Program-made: the position numbers and the translations under genes
In this document: piece after piece, positions 14,913-23,448 of the stretch
How the letters are laid out: every line of letters starts with the position of its first letter
Numbering within the stretch: position 1 is the first letter of the stretch
Origin: CAJCIS01 sp965276755
Lineage (GTDB): Bacteria > Pseudomonadota > Alphaproteobacteria > Acetobacterales > Acetobacteraceae
Assembly: GCA_965276755.1 (NCBI GenBank)
Contig: OZ255625.1
Coordinates: 3,348,001 to 3,412,000, forward strand
Length of the DNA: 64,000 nucleotides
Reading direction: 5' to 3'
Notes under the pieces: generated by a model
Told to the model about the DNA's origin: nothing
Database searches by the model: none
What the model saw: only the letters and a program-made list of their open reading frames with translations

Positions 14913-14951
14913 CTGGGGGAGCAGTGCCTGCCCCCCCAGACCCCCCGTCTT
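14913..14951 (+). repeat. Family A left half-element, second tip type (A4)
   Basis: CTGGGGGAGCAGTGCCTGCC, C-run, CAGACCCCCCGTC and then the left half of the core (TTCAGTTCAGG). The core stops here; the complementary right half is A5 at 16057, on the far side of the gene 14965-15960. Confidence 0.85.
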
Positions 14952-14964
14952 CAGTTCAGGGCGA

Positions 14965-15960
14965 TTATCTTGGCATGAATGCCATGCCGTGTGGCGCGTT
15001 CAACCCTGTCAGCACCGGCACCGTGGCGCCGCTATCCAGATAAAGTTCGCCCACATAATTGCTACCAGTCGGCACCGTCGTCGTCGCCGAATAAGGCTTG
15101 CCCAGCGCAAAGCGCCTGCTGCTGAGTGCATAGACCGCATTGGCCGGCGTGTCGGAAACAAACAGCGTGCCCGACGCGCTTGTCGCAAACACCGTGTCAT
15201 CCACCTGCACGCCGCCGATCAGCGGCACCACCTCGACCAGCGGGCCGTGCCCGTCCAAATGCAGCTCGATCAGCTGCGCGTCTCCCTGGTCATCGAGCAG
15301 CAGCGTGCCATCGGGTGTCACGATCAGCGAGTCGGGATCGGTCAGGTTCAGCTTGACCTGCTCGTGCGTGACCGCATTCACCGCGATCGCATCGCCCTGC
15401 AAAACCGGCTGCTCCACGGGCCGTCCATTGACCATGCTCAGGCTGATCAGCGCGGGATAGGTGTTGACGCCTTTTGCATGCAGCGCCGGATTTGACGCAC
15501 TGATGAAGCTGGTGCCGTGCACGAATGCCATGTCGTCAAAGCCGCCGCCGTTGACGGAGCGCAGTTTGTAGGGTGCGGTCTGGCTACCGGTTTTCGGATC
15601 GATGAAAACTAGATCGGGATTGGCGTCTTCGTTCTGCATCGACCAGATCGTGCCTGTTGCCGCATCGTAGCGCAGCCCGTCATTATGCCCTGCGATGGTC
15701 AGATTGCGCACAACGTTGCCGTCGCGATCGTATTCGACGATGTTGCTGTTGCCGCTGGAGCCGTCCGGCGGCACGTTGTTGCCGTAACCGACCCAGATGT
15801 TGCGGCCGAGGATCAGGATGGAGTCCGGCGCGGTAAGCCCGGGCGGCACATTGCCGAACGGTGCGACCTTGAAGCCGGCGAGCGCTTGCGGTCCGGTCTG
15901 CGCGGCTGCCGGAAGCGCCAGGCAACACAGAAGGGCAGCGCGAAGAGCAATGTCGGTCAT
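14965..15960 (-). CDS. Exported SMP-30/NHL-like beta-propeller protein
   Basis: 331 residues. A signal peptide (ALLCCLALPAAAQ) precedes repeated propeller-blade phrases such as NIVEYDRDGNVVRNLTIAG, DSLIVTPDGTLLLDD and GTLFVSDTPANAVYAL. This resembles SMP-30/gluconolactonase-like propellers, but a metal site and substrate cannot be assigned. The ATG at 15960 follows AGGGA at a suitable distance. The gene and its promoter region lie between two halves of one family A element (A4 and A5), which suggests it was inserted into or carried by the repeat. Confidence 0.7.
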   Translation of the reverse strand: MTDIALRAALLCCLALPAAAQTGPQALAGFKVAPFGNVPPGLTAPDSILILGRNIWVGYGNNVPPDGSSGNSNIVEYDRDGNVVRNLTIAGHNDGLRYDAATGTIWSMQNEDANPDLVFIDPKTGSQTAPYKLRSVNGGGFDDMAFVHGTSFISASNPALHAKGVNTYPALISLSMVNGRPVEQPVLQGDAIAVNAVTHEQVKLNLTDPDSLIVTPDGTLLLDDQGDAQLIELHLDGHGPLVEVVPLIGGVQVDDTVFATSASGTLFVSDTPANAVYALSSRRFALGKPYSATTTVPTGSNYVGELYLDSGATVPVLTGLNAPHGMAFMPR

Positions 15961-16056
15961 GTTTGTCATTCCCTGTGTCAAGCAAGGCGCGCGTCTAGCA
16001 AGGTTGCAAACGTTGCGGCGTGACAAGGCCGTGAATGTTGCACTATCTAAAATAAA

Positions 16057-16093
16057 GACGGGGGGTCTGGGGGGGCAGGCACTGCTCCCCCAG
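16057..16093 (+). repeat. Family A right half-element, second tip type (A5)
   Basis: GACGGGGGGTCTGGGGGGG followed by CAGGCACTGCTCCCCCAG, preceded by the right half of the core (TCTAAAATAAA). With A4 it would rebuild one complete element carrying the second tip on both arms. Confidence 0.85.
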
Positions 16094-16223
16094 CTCTTAA
16101 GGCCTGTTCCGTGGAAATTGAGCTTTGCCGGCGTGCTCTCCGCCGGCCTGCTGTATATGCTGGCCCTCCGCCGCTACGATAACGGCATCGCTCCCGCCAG
16201 CGGCGCGATCCTATGAGGTTGCC

Positions 16224-16652
16224 ATGAAGGTCCACCTTGTGTTTGCGCTCGCACTTTTGGCCAATTCCGCCAGCGCGGCGGAAACCACGTTGACTTTCGT
16301 GGAACGCGCAACGACCGATGCCGTCTCAATCCACGCCGGCAAGTCGGCCGATAACGTCGGTGACGTTCTCACCTTCGCCAATGACGTATTCGATGCCGCG
16401 AACAAGATCAAACGCGGCACGGATCAGGGCTATTGCGTGCGTCTGGTCGTCGGCAAAGCCTGGGAATGCCATTGGACGCTCATGCTCGTGCACGGCCAGC
16501 TCAGCGTCGATGGACCATTTCTGGACACGAGCGACTCCACCCTGGCAATTACTGGTGGAACCGGCGCCTACAGCGATGCGCGCGGCGAAATGCGGCTGCA
16601 TGCGCGCGACAGCAAGGGCAGTGCGTACAATTTTATCTACCTATTGAAGTGA
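16224..16652 (+). CDS. Exported allene-oxide-cyclase/dirigent-like barrel protein
   Basis: 142 residues with a clear signal peptide (MKVHLVFALALLANSASA). The C-terminal phrase LAITGGTGAYSDARGEMRLH is characteristic of the AOC/dirigent beta-barrel superfamily, which in bacteria is mostly uncharacterised. The start is supported by GAGG five bases upstream; an upstream in-frame extension has no signal character. It stands alone before a family B repeat and gyrA. Confidence 0.7.
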   Translation: MKVHLVFALALLANSASAAETTLTFVERATTDAVSIHAGKSADNVGDVLTFANDVFDAANKIKRGTDQGYCVRLVVGKAWECHWTLMLVHGQLSVDGPFLDTSDSTLAITGGTGAYSDARGEMRLHARDSKGSAYNFIYLLK

Positions 16653-16653
16653 G

Positions 16654-16722
16654 GCTGGGCTCTGCCCCAGACCCGTCACGCGAAGGCGTGCTGCGCACGA
16701 TGGGGCCTGAGGCCCCAGACCG
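16654..16722. repeat. Family B repeat, degenerate copy (B3)
   Basis: Arm hairpin CTGGGC-TCT-GCCCCAG, then a unique middle, then inner hairpin TGGGGCC-TGA-GGCCCCA and GAC. It begins at the stop codon of the preceding gene. Confidence 0.65.
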
Positions 16723-16791
16723 CCAATTTGGCGCCGGCGGCTAGCTCCACTATAACCCCCGCACACCCCACCCCCTGGACCACCACCCCCC

Positions 16792-19563
16792 TTGAGCGAC
16801 ACCCAAGCCCCGCCCGCCATGCTGCCCGTCACTCTCGAAGAGGAGATGCAGCGCTCCTACCTCGACTACGCCATGTCGGTCATCGTCAGCCGCGCCCTCC
16901 CGGACGCGCGAGACGGCCTGAAGCCAGTCCACCGCCGCGTCCTCTTCGGCATGTACGAGGCCGGCTACACGCCCGATAAAGCCTACCGCAAATCCGCCCG
17001 CGTGGTGGGTGATGTCATGGGCAAATACCACCCGCACGGTGACGCCAGCATCTACGACGCGACCGTGCGCATGGCCCAATCCTTTTCCATGCGCGTGCCG
17101 CTGATAGACGGCCAGGGCAATTTCGGCAGCGTGGATGGCGATCCGCCTGCGGCCATGCGCTACACCGAAGTGCGCCTGGCCCGCGCGGCCATGTTCCTGC
17201 TCGCCGATATCGATCGCGACACCGTTGATTTCGTCCCCAATTACGACGAGAGCGAGCAGGAACCGCGCGTCCTGCCCGCCACCTACCCCAATTTGCTGAT
17301 CAACGGCGCCGAGGGCATCGCCGTCGGCATGGCCACCCGCATTCCGCCGCACAATCCGGGCGAGATCATCGATGCCACGCTCGCTTTGATCGCCGATCCC
17401 GCCACGCCGCTCGACGATCTGATGCGCATCGTCCCGGGCCCGGATTTCCCAACCGGCGGCATCATCCTCGGCCGCTCGGGCATACGCAGCGGCTTCGAGG
17501 GCGGGCGCGGCAGCATCATCATCCGTTCGCGCTGCGAGTTCGAGGAAATCCGCAAGGATCGCACGGCGATCATTATCTCCGAACTCCCCTACCAGGTGAA
17601 CAAGGCGATCCTGCAGGAACGTATCGCCGAACTGGTACGCGCGAAGTCGATCGAAGGCATCAGCGACATTCGCGACGAGAGCGACCGTACCGGCATGCGG
17701 GTCGTCATCGAACTCAAGCGCGACGCCACGCCGGAAGTGGTGCTCAACCAGCTGTTCCGTTTCACCAACATGCAGGTCAGCTTCGGCATCAACATGCTGG
17801 CACTCGACCAGGGCCGCCCGCGCACCATGGGGCTGCGGGACGCACTGCTCGCCTTCATCGCCTTCCGCGAAGAAGTCATCCTCCGCCGCGCGCGTTTCGA
17901 CCTGCGAAAAGCCCGCGAGCGCGCCCATCTGTTGGTCGGCTACTCGATCGCGGTCGCCAACATCGACGAGATCATCCGCGTCATTCGCGCCAGCCCCGAT
18001 GCCGCCACCGCCCGCGCCGCGCTGATGGCACGCGCCTGGCCCGCCGGTGACGTGGCGCCGCTGCTCGCGCTGATCGATGATGAAGGCAACATCATCGTCA
18101 ATGACGAAGTCTTCTTCACCGAAATGCAAGCGCGCGGCATTCTGGACCTGCGCCTGCAGCGCCTGACCGGCCTCGAGCGCGAAAAAATCAACGAAGAACT
18201 GGCCGAAGTCGCAGCCAAAATCACCGACCTTCTGGACATCATCGCCAGCCGTCCTCGCCGCATGGACGTCATGCGCGAAGAACTCACCCGCGTGCGCGAG
18301 GAAATTGCCACCCCCCGCCTGACCGCCATCGCTGATGCCGCTGCAGACCAGGACGATGAAAGCCTGATCGAGCCGGGCCAGATGGTCGTCACCATGACGC
18401 GCGACGGTTTCATCAAGCGCACGCCTCTGGAAATCTTCCGCGCGCAGAACCGCGGCGGCCGCGGCCGCACCGCTGCGGGCACGCGCGGCGACGATGTGGT
18501 CGCGCGCAGTTTCAATGCGCACACCCATCAATGGGTCCTGTTCTTCTCCAGCGGCGGCAAGGCTTTTCGCGAAAAGATCTGGCGCCTGCCCGAAGCAGCG
18601 CCCACCGCCAAAGGCCGCGCGCTCGTCAACCTTTTGCCCGAACTCGGCGGCGACCAGATCACCACCGTGCTGCCGCTGCCGCAGGACGAGAGCCTGTGGG
18701 AATCGCTGCACCTGGTTTTCGCCACCGCCAGCGGCACAGTGCGGCGCAATAAGCTGTCCGATTTCGGCCGCATCCGCACGACTGGGTTAATCGCCATGAA
18801 ACTGGACGAGGGCGATCGCCTGATCGGTGTTGCCACCTGTCACGAAGGCGATGACGTGCTGCTCGCCACACGCCTCGGCCGCTGCATCCGCTTTCAGATT
18901 TCCGACGAATCGCTGCGCGTCTTTGCCGGCCGCGAATCCGCAGGTGTGCGCGGCATCCGCCTGCCCGCCGGCGATGAAGTCAACAGCCTCTGCGTGCTGC
19001 GCCACGTGGACACAACGGTCGAGGAGCGCGCGGCCTATCTGCGCGAAGTGAGCAAGCGCCGCCGCAGCGCCGGCTATGAGGAGGAGGCCGCCGAAGTCGC
19101 CGCCGAGGCCGATGAAGAAACGCCGCTGGAGGATGTGACGATACAGGAAGATCGCTTCGCCGTTCTCACCGAGACCGAGGAAATCCTGCTCACCGTCACC
19201 GATGGCGGCTACGGCAAGCGCTCCAGCGCCTACGATTATCGCGTCTCCGGCCGCGGCGGGCAGGGGATTGCCAACATCACGCTCAGCCGCCGCAACGGCA
19301 CGGCCGTCGTCGCCACCCTTCCCGTTCGCCGTGGTGACGATGTGATGCTGGTGACAGATGTCGGCCGCCTGATTCGCGTGCCGGCCGACCAGGTACGCAT
19401 CACCGCGCGCCAATCCATGGGCGTCACGCTCTTTCGCGTCACCGAGAACGAGCGCGTGACCAGCGTCTTCCCCGTGCTCGACGACGGCAGCGGCGATCCG
19501 CCAATCGAGATCGGCGTCGATCCCGGGCCGCCTCCGGAAGCGCCGGTTCCCGAAGATGGCTGA
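16792..19563 (+). CDS. gyrA: DNA gyrase subunit A
   Basis: 923 residues. Catalytic Tyr124 lies in AAMRYTEVRLARAA, and the GyrA box reads QNRGGRGRT. The quinolone pocket reads HGDASIYD, so the position equal to E. coli Ser83 is Ala85, followed by Ser86 and then Asp89. An acidic insertion (EEEAAEVAAEADEETPLED) interrupts the C-terminal DNA-wrapping domain, as in other alphaproteobacteria. The start is a TTG at 16792; the next ATG, at 16819, would remove nine poorly conserved residues. Neither has a clear ribosome site. It overlaps coaD by eight bases. Confidence 0.96.
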   Translation: MSDTQAPPAMLPVTLEEEMQRSYLDYAMSVIVSRALPDARDGLKPVHRRVLFGMYEAGYTPDKAYRKSARVVGDVMGKYHPHGDASIYDATVRMAQSFSMRVPLIDGQGNFGSVDGDPPAAMRYTEVRLARAAMFLLADIDRDTVDFVPNYDESEQEPRVLPATYPNLLINGAEGIAVGMATRIPPHNPGEIIDATLALIADPATPLDDLMRIVPGPDFPTGGIILGRSGIRSGFEGGRGSIIIRSRCEFEEIRKDRTAIIISELPYQVNKAILQERIAELVRAKSIEGISDIRDESDRTGMRVVIELKRDATPEVVLNQLFRFTNMQVSFGINMLALDQGRPRTMGLRDALLAFIAFREEVILRRARFDLRKARERAHLLVGYSIAVANIDEIIRVIRASPDAATARAALMARAWPAGDVAPLLALIDDEGNIIVNDEVFFTEMQARGILDLRLQRLTGLEREKINEELAEVAAKITDLLDIIASRPRRMDVMREELTRVREEIATPRLTAIADAAADQDDESLIEPGQMVVTMTRDGFIKRTPLEIFRAQNRGGRGRTAAGTRGDDVVARSFNAHTHQWVLFFSSGGKAFREKIWRLPEAAPTAKGRALVNLLPELGGDQITTVLPLPQDESLWESLHLVFATASGTVRRNKLSDFGRIRTTGLIAMKLDEGDRLIGVATCHEGDDVLLATRLGRCIRFQISDESLRVFAGRESAGVRGIRLPAGDEVNSLCVLRHVDTTVEERAAYLREVSKRRRSAGYEEEAAEVAAEADEETPLEDVTIQEDRFAVLTETEEILLTVTDGGYGKRSSAYDYRVSGRGGQGIANITLSRRNGTAVVATLPVRRGDDVMLVTDVGRLIRVPADQVRITARQSMGVTLFRVTENERVTSVFPVLDDGSGDPPIEIGVDPGPPPEAPVPEDG

Positions 19564-20077
19564 GCGCGTCGCGGTCTATCCCGGCACGTTCGATCCAGTT
19601 ACCAATGGGCACCTGGACATCATCACCCGTGCCGCGCGCCTGGTCGATCGCCTGGTGATCGGCGTTGCCATCAACATCGGCAAAGGCCCACTCTTCCCGC
19701 TCGATGAACGCGTGGCTCTCGTGGCCGAAGAGTGCGAGGCGGTGAGCCAACGTACCGGCACGCCAATCGAGGTCGTCAGCTTCAAGACCCTGCTGATCGA
19801 CTTTGCCCGCGCGTCTAGCGCGCGCATCATTATCCGGGGTTTGCGCGCGGTCTCGGATTTCGACTACGAATTTCAGATGGCCGGCATGAATTACCGTCTT
19901 GATCCGGCGATAGAAACCGTGTTCCTCACCGCCTCGGAACACCACCAATTCATCTCGTCGCGCTTCGTCAAGGAAATCGCACGTCTGGGCGGCGACGTTT
20001 CAAGCTTCGTGCCCGCCCTGACGCTGCAGGCGACCTTGCAGCGCGTGAGAAAAAACAAGGAGACACCAGATGCTTAG
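19556..20077 (+). CDS. coaD: Pantetheine-phosphate adenylyltransferase
   Basis: 173 residues, catalysing the penultimate step of coenzyme A synthesis (4'-phosphopantetheine plus ATP). The nucleotidyltransferase motif YPGTFDPVTNGHLDII and the ISSRFVKEIARLGGDVSSFV helix are both present. Its ATG lies inside the end of gyrA and its own end overlaps ppiA by eight bases, so gyrA-coaD-ppiA is one coupled transcript. Confidence 0.97.
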   Translation: MAERVAVYPGTFDPVTNGHLDIITRAARLVDRLVIGVAINIGKGPLFPLDERVALVAEECEAVSQRTGTPIEVVSFKTLLIDFARASSARIIIRGLRAVSDFDYEFQMAGMNYRLDPAIETVFLTASEHHQFISSRFVKEIARLGGDVSSFVPALTLQATLQRVRKNKETPDA

Positions 20078-20633
20078 AAGAACGTTGCTCGCCCTTGCCA
20101 TCGCAGGCAGCCTGAGCGCCGCACACGCGGATCAAACCATCACCGCGCCCAAGCTCGATCCCGCCAATACGGTCAACCTGGACATCCCGCAGGGCCGCAT
20201 CGTCATCGCCTTGCGCCCGGACCTTGCACCAAAGATGGTCGCCCGGTTCAAGCTGCTTTGCCACGAGCATTTCTACGACGGCACGCCCTTCCACCGCGTC
20301 ATCACCGGCTTCATGGCCCAGGGCGGCGATCCGACCGGCACCGGCGAGGGCGGCAGCAAATACCCCAACGTTCCTGCCGAATTCAGCCAAAGCGCCCATT
20401 TCGTTCGCGGCTCGCTGGGTGCTGCGCGCACCAGTGAGCCCGACACAGCCAACAGCCAGTTCTTCATCATGTTCGCCCCCAGCGAACATCTCGATGGTCA
20501 ATACACGTTGTTCGGCCAGGTCGTCTCCGGCATGAATTTCGTGGACGCGATCAAGCGCGGTGACCCGGACAGCGGCCACGTAGACTCGCCCGATAAAATC
20601 CTAAAAATGCGCGTAGCCAACGACCCCGCCTAA
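20070..20633 (+). CDS. ppiA: Periplasmic cyclophilin-type peptidyl-prolyl isomerase
   Basis: 187 residues. A signal peptide (RRTLLALAIAGSLSAAHA) directs it to the periplasm, where it would speed proline isomerisation in exported proteins. The cyclophilin core is intact: FHRVITGFMAQGGDPTGTG and SQFFIMFAPSEHLDGQYTLF. Its start overlaps coaD. A cytoplasmic paralogue follows after a family C repeat. Confidence 0.93.
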   Translation: MLRRTLLALAIAGSLSAAHADQTITAPKLDPANTVNLDIPQGRIVIALRPDLAPKMVARFKLLCHEHFYDGTPFHRVITGFMAQGGDPTGTGEGGSKYPNVPAEFSQSAHFVRGSLGAARTSEPDTANSQFFIMFAPSEHLDGQYTLFGQVVSGMNFVDAIKRGDPDSGHVDSPDKILKMRVANDPA

Positions 20634-20637
20634 CAGA

Positions 20638-20710
20638 CAAAAGTTTTTTGCTTCTTTTTTTCAAAAAAGAAGAACCGTTCTTTTCTGAAGAAAAGAACCA
20701 AAAGACTTTT
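20638..20710. repeat. Family C repeat, inverted pair (C3)
   Basis: First arm CAAAAGTTTTTTG with hairpin CTTC-T7-C-A6-GAAG. Second, inverted arm with hairpin GTTCTTTTC-TGA-GAAAAGAAC and CAAAAGACTTTT. It separates the two cyclophilin genes. Confidence 0.8.
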
Positions 20711-20727
20711 ATCAGTGTGGAGCCCGC

Positions 20728-21249
20728 ATGTCCGATACAGCCGCCATCGAAGACACGTTGCACCTGGAACTCAAATCCGGCCGCGTCACCATCAAGCTGC
20801 GCCCCGATCTCGCCCCCAAACACGTCGAGCGCATAAAAACCCTGTGCGCCGAGGGCTTCTACGACAACACGCCCTTTCACCGCGTGATCGAAGGCTTTAT
20901 GGCCCAAGGTGGCGATCCCACCGGCACCGGCACGGGTGGCTCCAACCTGCCGGACCTGCCTGCCGAATTCACCAAATCGGCCAAATTCACCCGCGGCACG
21001 GTGGGTGCGGCGCGCACCGGCAATCCAAACAGCGCGAATAGCCAGTTCTTCATCATGTTCGCGCCTTCCTCCCACCTGGACGGTCAGTACACGATCTGGG
21101 GCCAGGTGACCCAAGGCATGGAGCTGATCGACGGCCTCAAGCGCGGCGAGGGCTCCGGCGGCACGGTGCGGCAGCCGGACCGGATCGTCAGCATGAAGCT
21201 CTCCGGGGAGGCGCCGACACAACAGGGCCTGGATCCGGGTCCGGGTTGA
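20728..21249 (+). CDS. ppiB: Cytoplasmic cyclophilin-type peptidyl-prolyl isomerase
   Basis: 173 residues without a signal peptide. The cyclophilin core (FHRVIEGFMAQGGDPTGTG, SQFFIMFAPSSHLDGQYTIW) is closely similar to that of the preceding gene, which points to duplication followed by loss or gain of the signal. It is expected to act on cytoplasmic proteins. The tail ends in a short Gly/Pro segment. Confidence 0.94.
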   Translation: MSDTAAIEDTLHLELKSGRVTIKLRPDLAPKHVERIKTLCAEGFYDNTPFHRVIEGFMAQGGDPTGTGTGGSNLPDLPAEFTKSAKFTRGTVGAARTGNPNSANSQFFIMFAPSSHLDGQYTIWGQVTQGMELIDGLKRGEGSGGTVRQPDRIVSMKLSGEAPTQQGLDPGPG

Positions 21250-21283
21250 CCCGCCCGCCTCAATGCCCTTGTAGGGGCGCAGT

Positions 21284-21359
21284 GAGCTCGTAGCTCAGTC
21301 GGTAGAGCACGTGACTTTTAATCATGGGGTCGTGGGTTCGAATCCCACCGAGCTCACCA
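21284..21359 (+). tRNA. tRNA-Lys (anticodon UUU)
   Basis: 76 bases with encoded CCA. The acceptor stem GAGCTCG pairs with CGAGCTC. The D-arm (AGCTCAGTCGGTAGAGC), anticodon loop CTTTTAA and T-arm (GGGTTCGAATCCC) are all canonical. Confidence 0.97.
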
Positions 21360-21454
21360 TGAACTCGCTTTGTCGGCGAATTGCGACAGCGCAAACCAAT
21401 CGGCGAAAAGCTGGCCCGGCGCTCCAAACATCCCCACGAACGGAGTTCACGCCC

Positions 21455-21763
21455 ATGGCAGAAATCGAACCGCGCAACTGGCTGTTCCCCAGGCTTGAGA
21501 CCCTGGTTGCAGATGCGGAGCAAGCCGGCATTACGCGCGACATGGCGGTGGCTCTGGTGAGCGATATCATCAACGGTCCGCCGTTCAACGTGGGCCCGGC
21601 ACCAACCGCGGATGACAACTGGAACAAGGATGTCGGTGAACCCGACTACATGGTCAATGAAGAACGCGGCGGCGGCAATGCGCCGCTTGGGGAGCCGCTC
21701 GTCGGTGCGGGTCTGATGACGCCGGGCCGGGGCAGGCCTGGCGGAGGTAGCCGCCGCCTCTGA
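21455..21763 (+). CDS. Small hypothetical protein
   Basis: 102 residues, soluble, no signal peptide or membrane helix. The N-terminal half looks helical (LETLVADAEQAGITRDMAVALVSDI) and the C-terminal half is Gly/Pro-rich and probably disordered. No family recognised. The ATG at 21455 is preceded by GGAG; the frame is open back into the tRNA, which is not meaningful. It lies 95 bases downstream of tRNA-Lys. Confidence 0.55.
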   Translation: MAEIEPRNWLFPRLETLVADAEQAGITRDMAVALVSDIINGPPFNVGPAPTADDNWNKDVGEPDYMVNEERGGGNAPLGEPLVGAGLMTPGRGRPGGGSRRL

Positions 21764-21888
21764 CAGTCCGCCTTGTTCCCGGAATGCCGCCATCTCGGAC
21801 GCACATTGACGCTTTGCCCCATTCCGCGCTCCCGCTACTGTGAGGTCCATCGAGGGCCAGAAGGTCCAAACCAATCCAGGGGAACAAA

Positions 21889-23334
21889 ATGCCTAGCCTC
21901 AAGCCGCTGCTCGCCGGCGCCATACTGACGGCCACCGCCGCCACCGCCCACGCCCAAACCTCTGTCAGCCTCAAACACCCAATCCCCGGCGGCGCACTGA
22001 TCGCCTGGGTGCTGACCGATGGCCGCGTGCTCGCCCAGACCGGCAATGAAAACACCTTCTATACGCTAACGCCCGATAACACCGGCTCCTACGTCAACGG
22101 CACAACCCAGCAGGTCGGCAGCCTCTATTCGGGCTACGTGCCCTACGCCATGGCCTCGGCCGTGCTCGCCGATGGACGTGTCGTGATCGCCGGCGGCGAA
22201 TACAACAACGGCCAGTTCGCCTTCACCGATCTCTGCGCGATCTTCGACCCCGCCTCCAACCTCTGGGCCAAGCTCGCCCCGCCCAAGGGCTGGGGCTTCA
22301 TCGGCGACTCGCCCTCCTCGGTGCTGCCGGACGGCCGCTTCCTGCTCGGCCGCAAATTTGACCAACGCATCGCAGCGCTCGACCCCAAGACCCTGACCTG
22401 GACCGAGCTCAGCGACGGCGGCAAAAAGGACTTCAACGCCGAGGAAGGCTGGACCCTGCTACCCGACGGCACGGTCCTGACCTATGACGTCAAAGCCGCA
22501 CCGAATGCCGAGCGCTACAACGCCGCCACCCAGCAATGGACCACGCTGGGCAGCACCGTGGTCAACCTCGCCGGCCCGCCCTCGGTCAAGTCGATAAAAT
22601 ACGGCCACAACAAGACCTACTACCCGCCGGGCGAGGTCGGTCCCGGCATCCTGCGCCCGGACGGCACCGTCTTTGCCACGGGTGCCGCCAACAAGGGCAA
22701 GCCGAACGGCTACACCGCCATCTACACGCCCGGTCCCGGCGGCAAGACCGGCACCTGGGCCGCGGGCCCGAGCTTTCCCAGCGGCGATGAGGCCGGCGAC
22801 AGCTTCGCCGCCCTGCTGCCCACCGGCAACGTGCTGGTCGAGGGCACAGATACCGGCACGCTCTACGAATTCGACGGCACCACGCTGACCGCCACCAGGA
22901 TCAACGGCCAGGGCAGCAGCCTGCTGTTGCTGCCCTCCGGCGAAGTGCTGATCGGCGGCGGCGAAGTCTATCGCGCCGCCGGCTCGGTCAATCCCGCCTG
23001 GGCGCCTGTCGTCACCAGCGCGCCAACTACCATCACCCGCGGCGCCACCTACCCAATCTCCGGCCAGCAATTCAACGGCCTCAGCCAGGCCAACGCGTTC
23101 GGCGACGAATTCCAGACCGCGACCAACTACCCGCTCGTGCGCATCACCAACACGGCCAGCGGCCACGTCATCTACGCCAAAACGCACGACCATAGCACGA
23201 TGGGCGTGGCCACGGGCACCGCGACGGTCTCCACCAACTTTGACGTGCCGTCCGGTGCGGAGACGGGGGCTGGCACGCTGGTTGTGGTGGCGAATGGCAT
23301 TCCGTCAAAAGCGGTTAGCGTTACCGTTCAATAG
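21889..23334 (+). CDS. Exported kelch/galactose-oxidase-like beta-propeller protein
   Basis: 481 residues with a signal peptide (AGAILTATAATAHAQ). Repeated blade phrases include VLTDGRVLAQTG, VLADGRVVIAGGEYNNG, SVLPDGRFLLGRKFD and LLPSGEVLIGGGEVYRA, giving a six- or seven-bladed kelch propeller. They are followed by an all-beta C-terminal domain (ITRGATYPISGQQF...YPLVRITNTASGHV) like that of galactose-oxidase-type proteins. A Tyr-Cys cofactor pair cannot be assigned, so enzymatic activity is uncertain. AGGGGAA precedes the start. Confidence 0.75.
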   Translation: MPSLKPLLAGAILTATAATAHAQTSVSLKHPIPGGALIAWVLTDGRVLAQTGNENTFYTLTPDNTGSYVNGTTQQVGSLYSGYVPYAMASAVLADGRVVIAGGEYNNGQFAFTDLCAIFDPASNLWAKLAPPKGWGFIGDSPSSVLPDGRFLLGRKFDQRIAALDPKTLTWTELSDGGKKDFNAEEGWTLLPDGTVLTYDVKAAPNAERYNAATQQWTTLGSTVVNLAGPPSVKSIKYGHNKTYYPPGEVGPGILRPDGTVFATGAANKGKPNGYTAIYTPGPGGKTGTWAAGPSFPSGDEAGDSFAALLPTGNVLVEGTDTGTLYEFDGTTLTATRINGQGSSLLLLPSGEVLIGGGEVYRAAGSVNPAWAPVVTSAPTTITRGATYPISGQQFNGLSQANAFGDEFQTATNYPLVRITNTASGHVIYAKTHDHSTMGVATGTATVSTNFDVPSGAETGAGTLVVVANGIPSKAVSVTVQ

Positions 23335-23360
23335 TTGGCGCAATTTGCCATGGGAAAGAG

Positions 23361-23397
23361 CTGGGGGAACGAGCCGTTCCCCCCAGACTCCCCGTCT
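23361..23397 (+). repeat. Family A left half-element, fourth tip type (A6)
   Basis: CTGGGGGAACG-AGC-CGTTCCCCCC, a perfect hairpin with a tip unlike all other copies, followed by CAGACTCCCCGTC and the left core TTTAGTTT. No right half is seen nearby. Confidence 0.75.
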
Positions 23398-23448
23398 TTA
23401 GTTTGGCACGCGGCCTGCACACACCGGGCAAAACACCGGAGTGAACAC

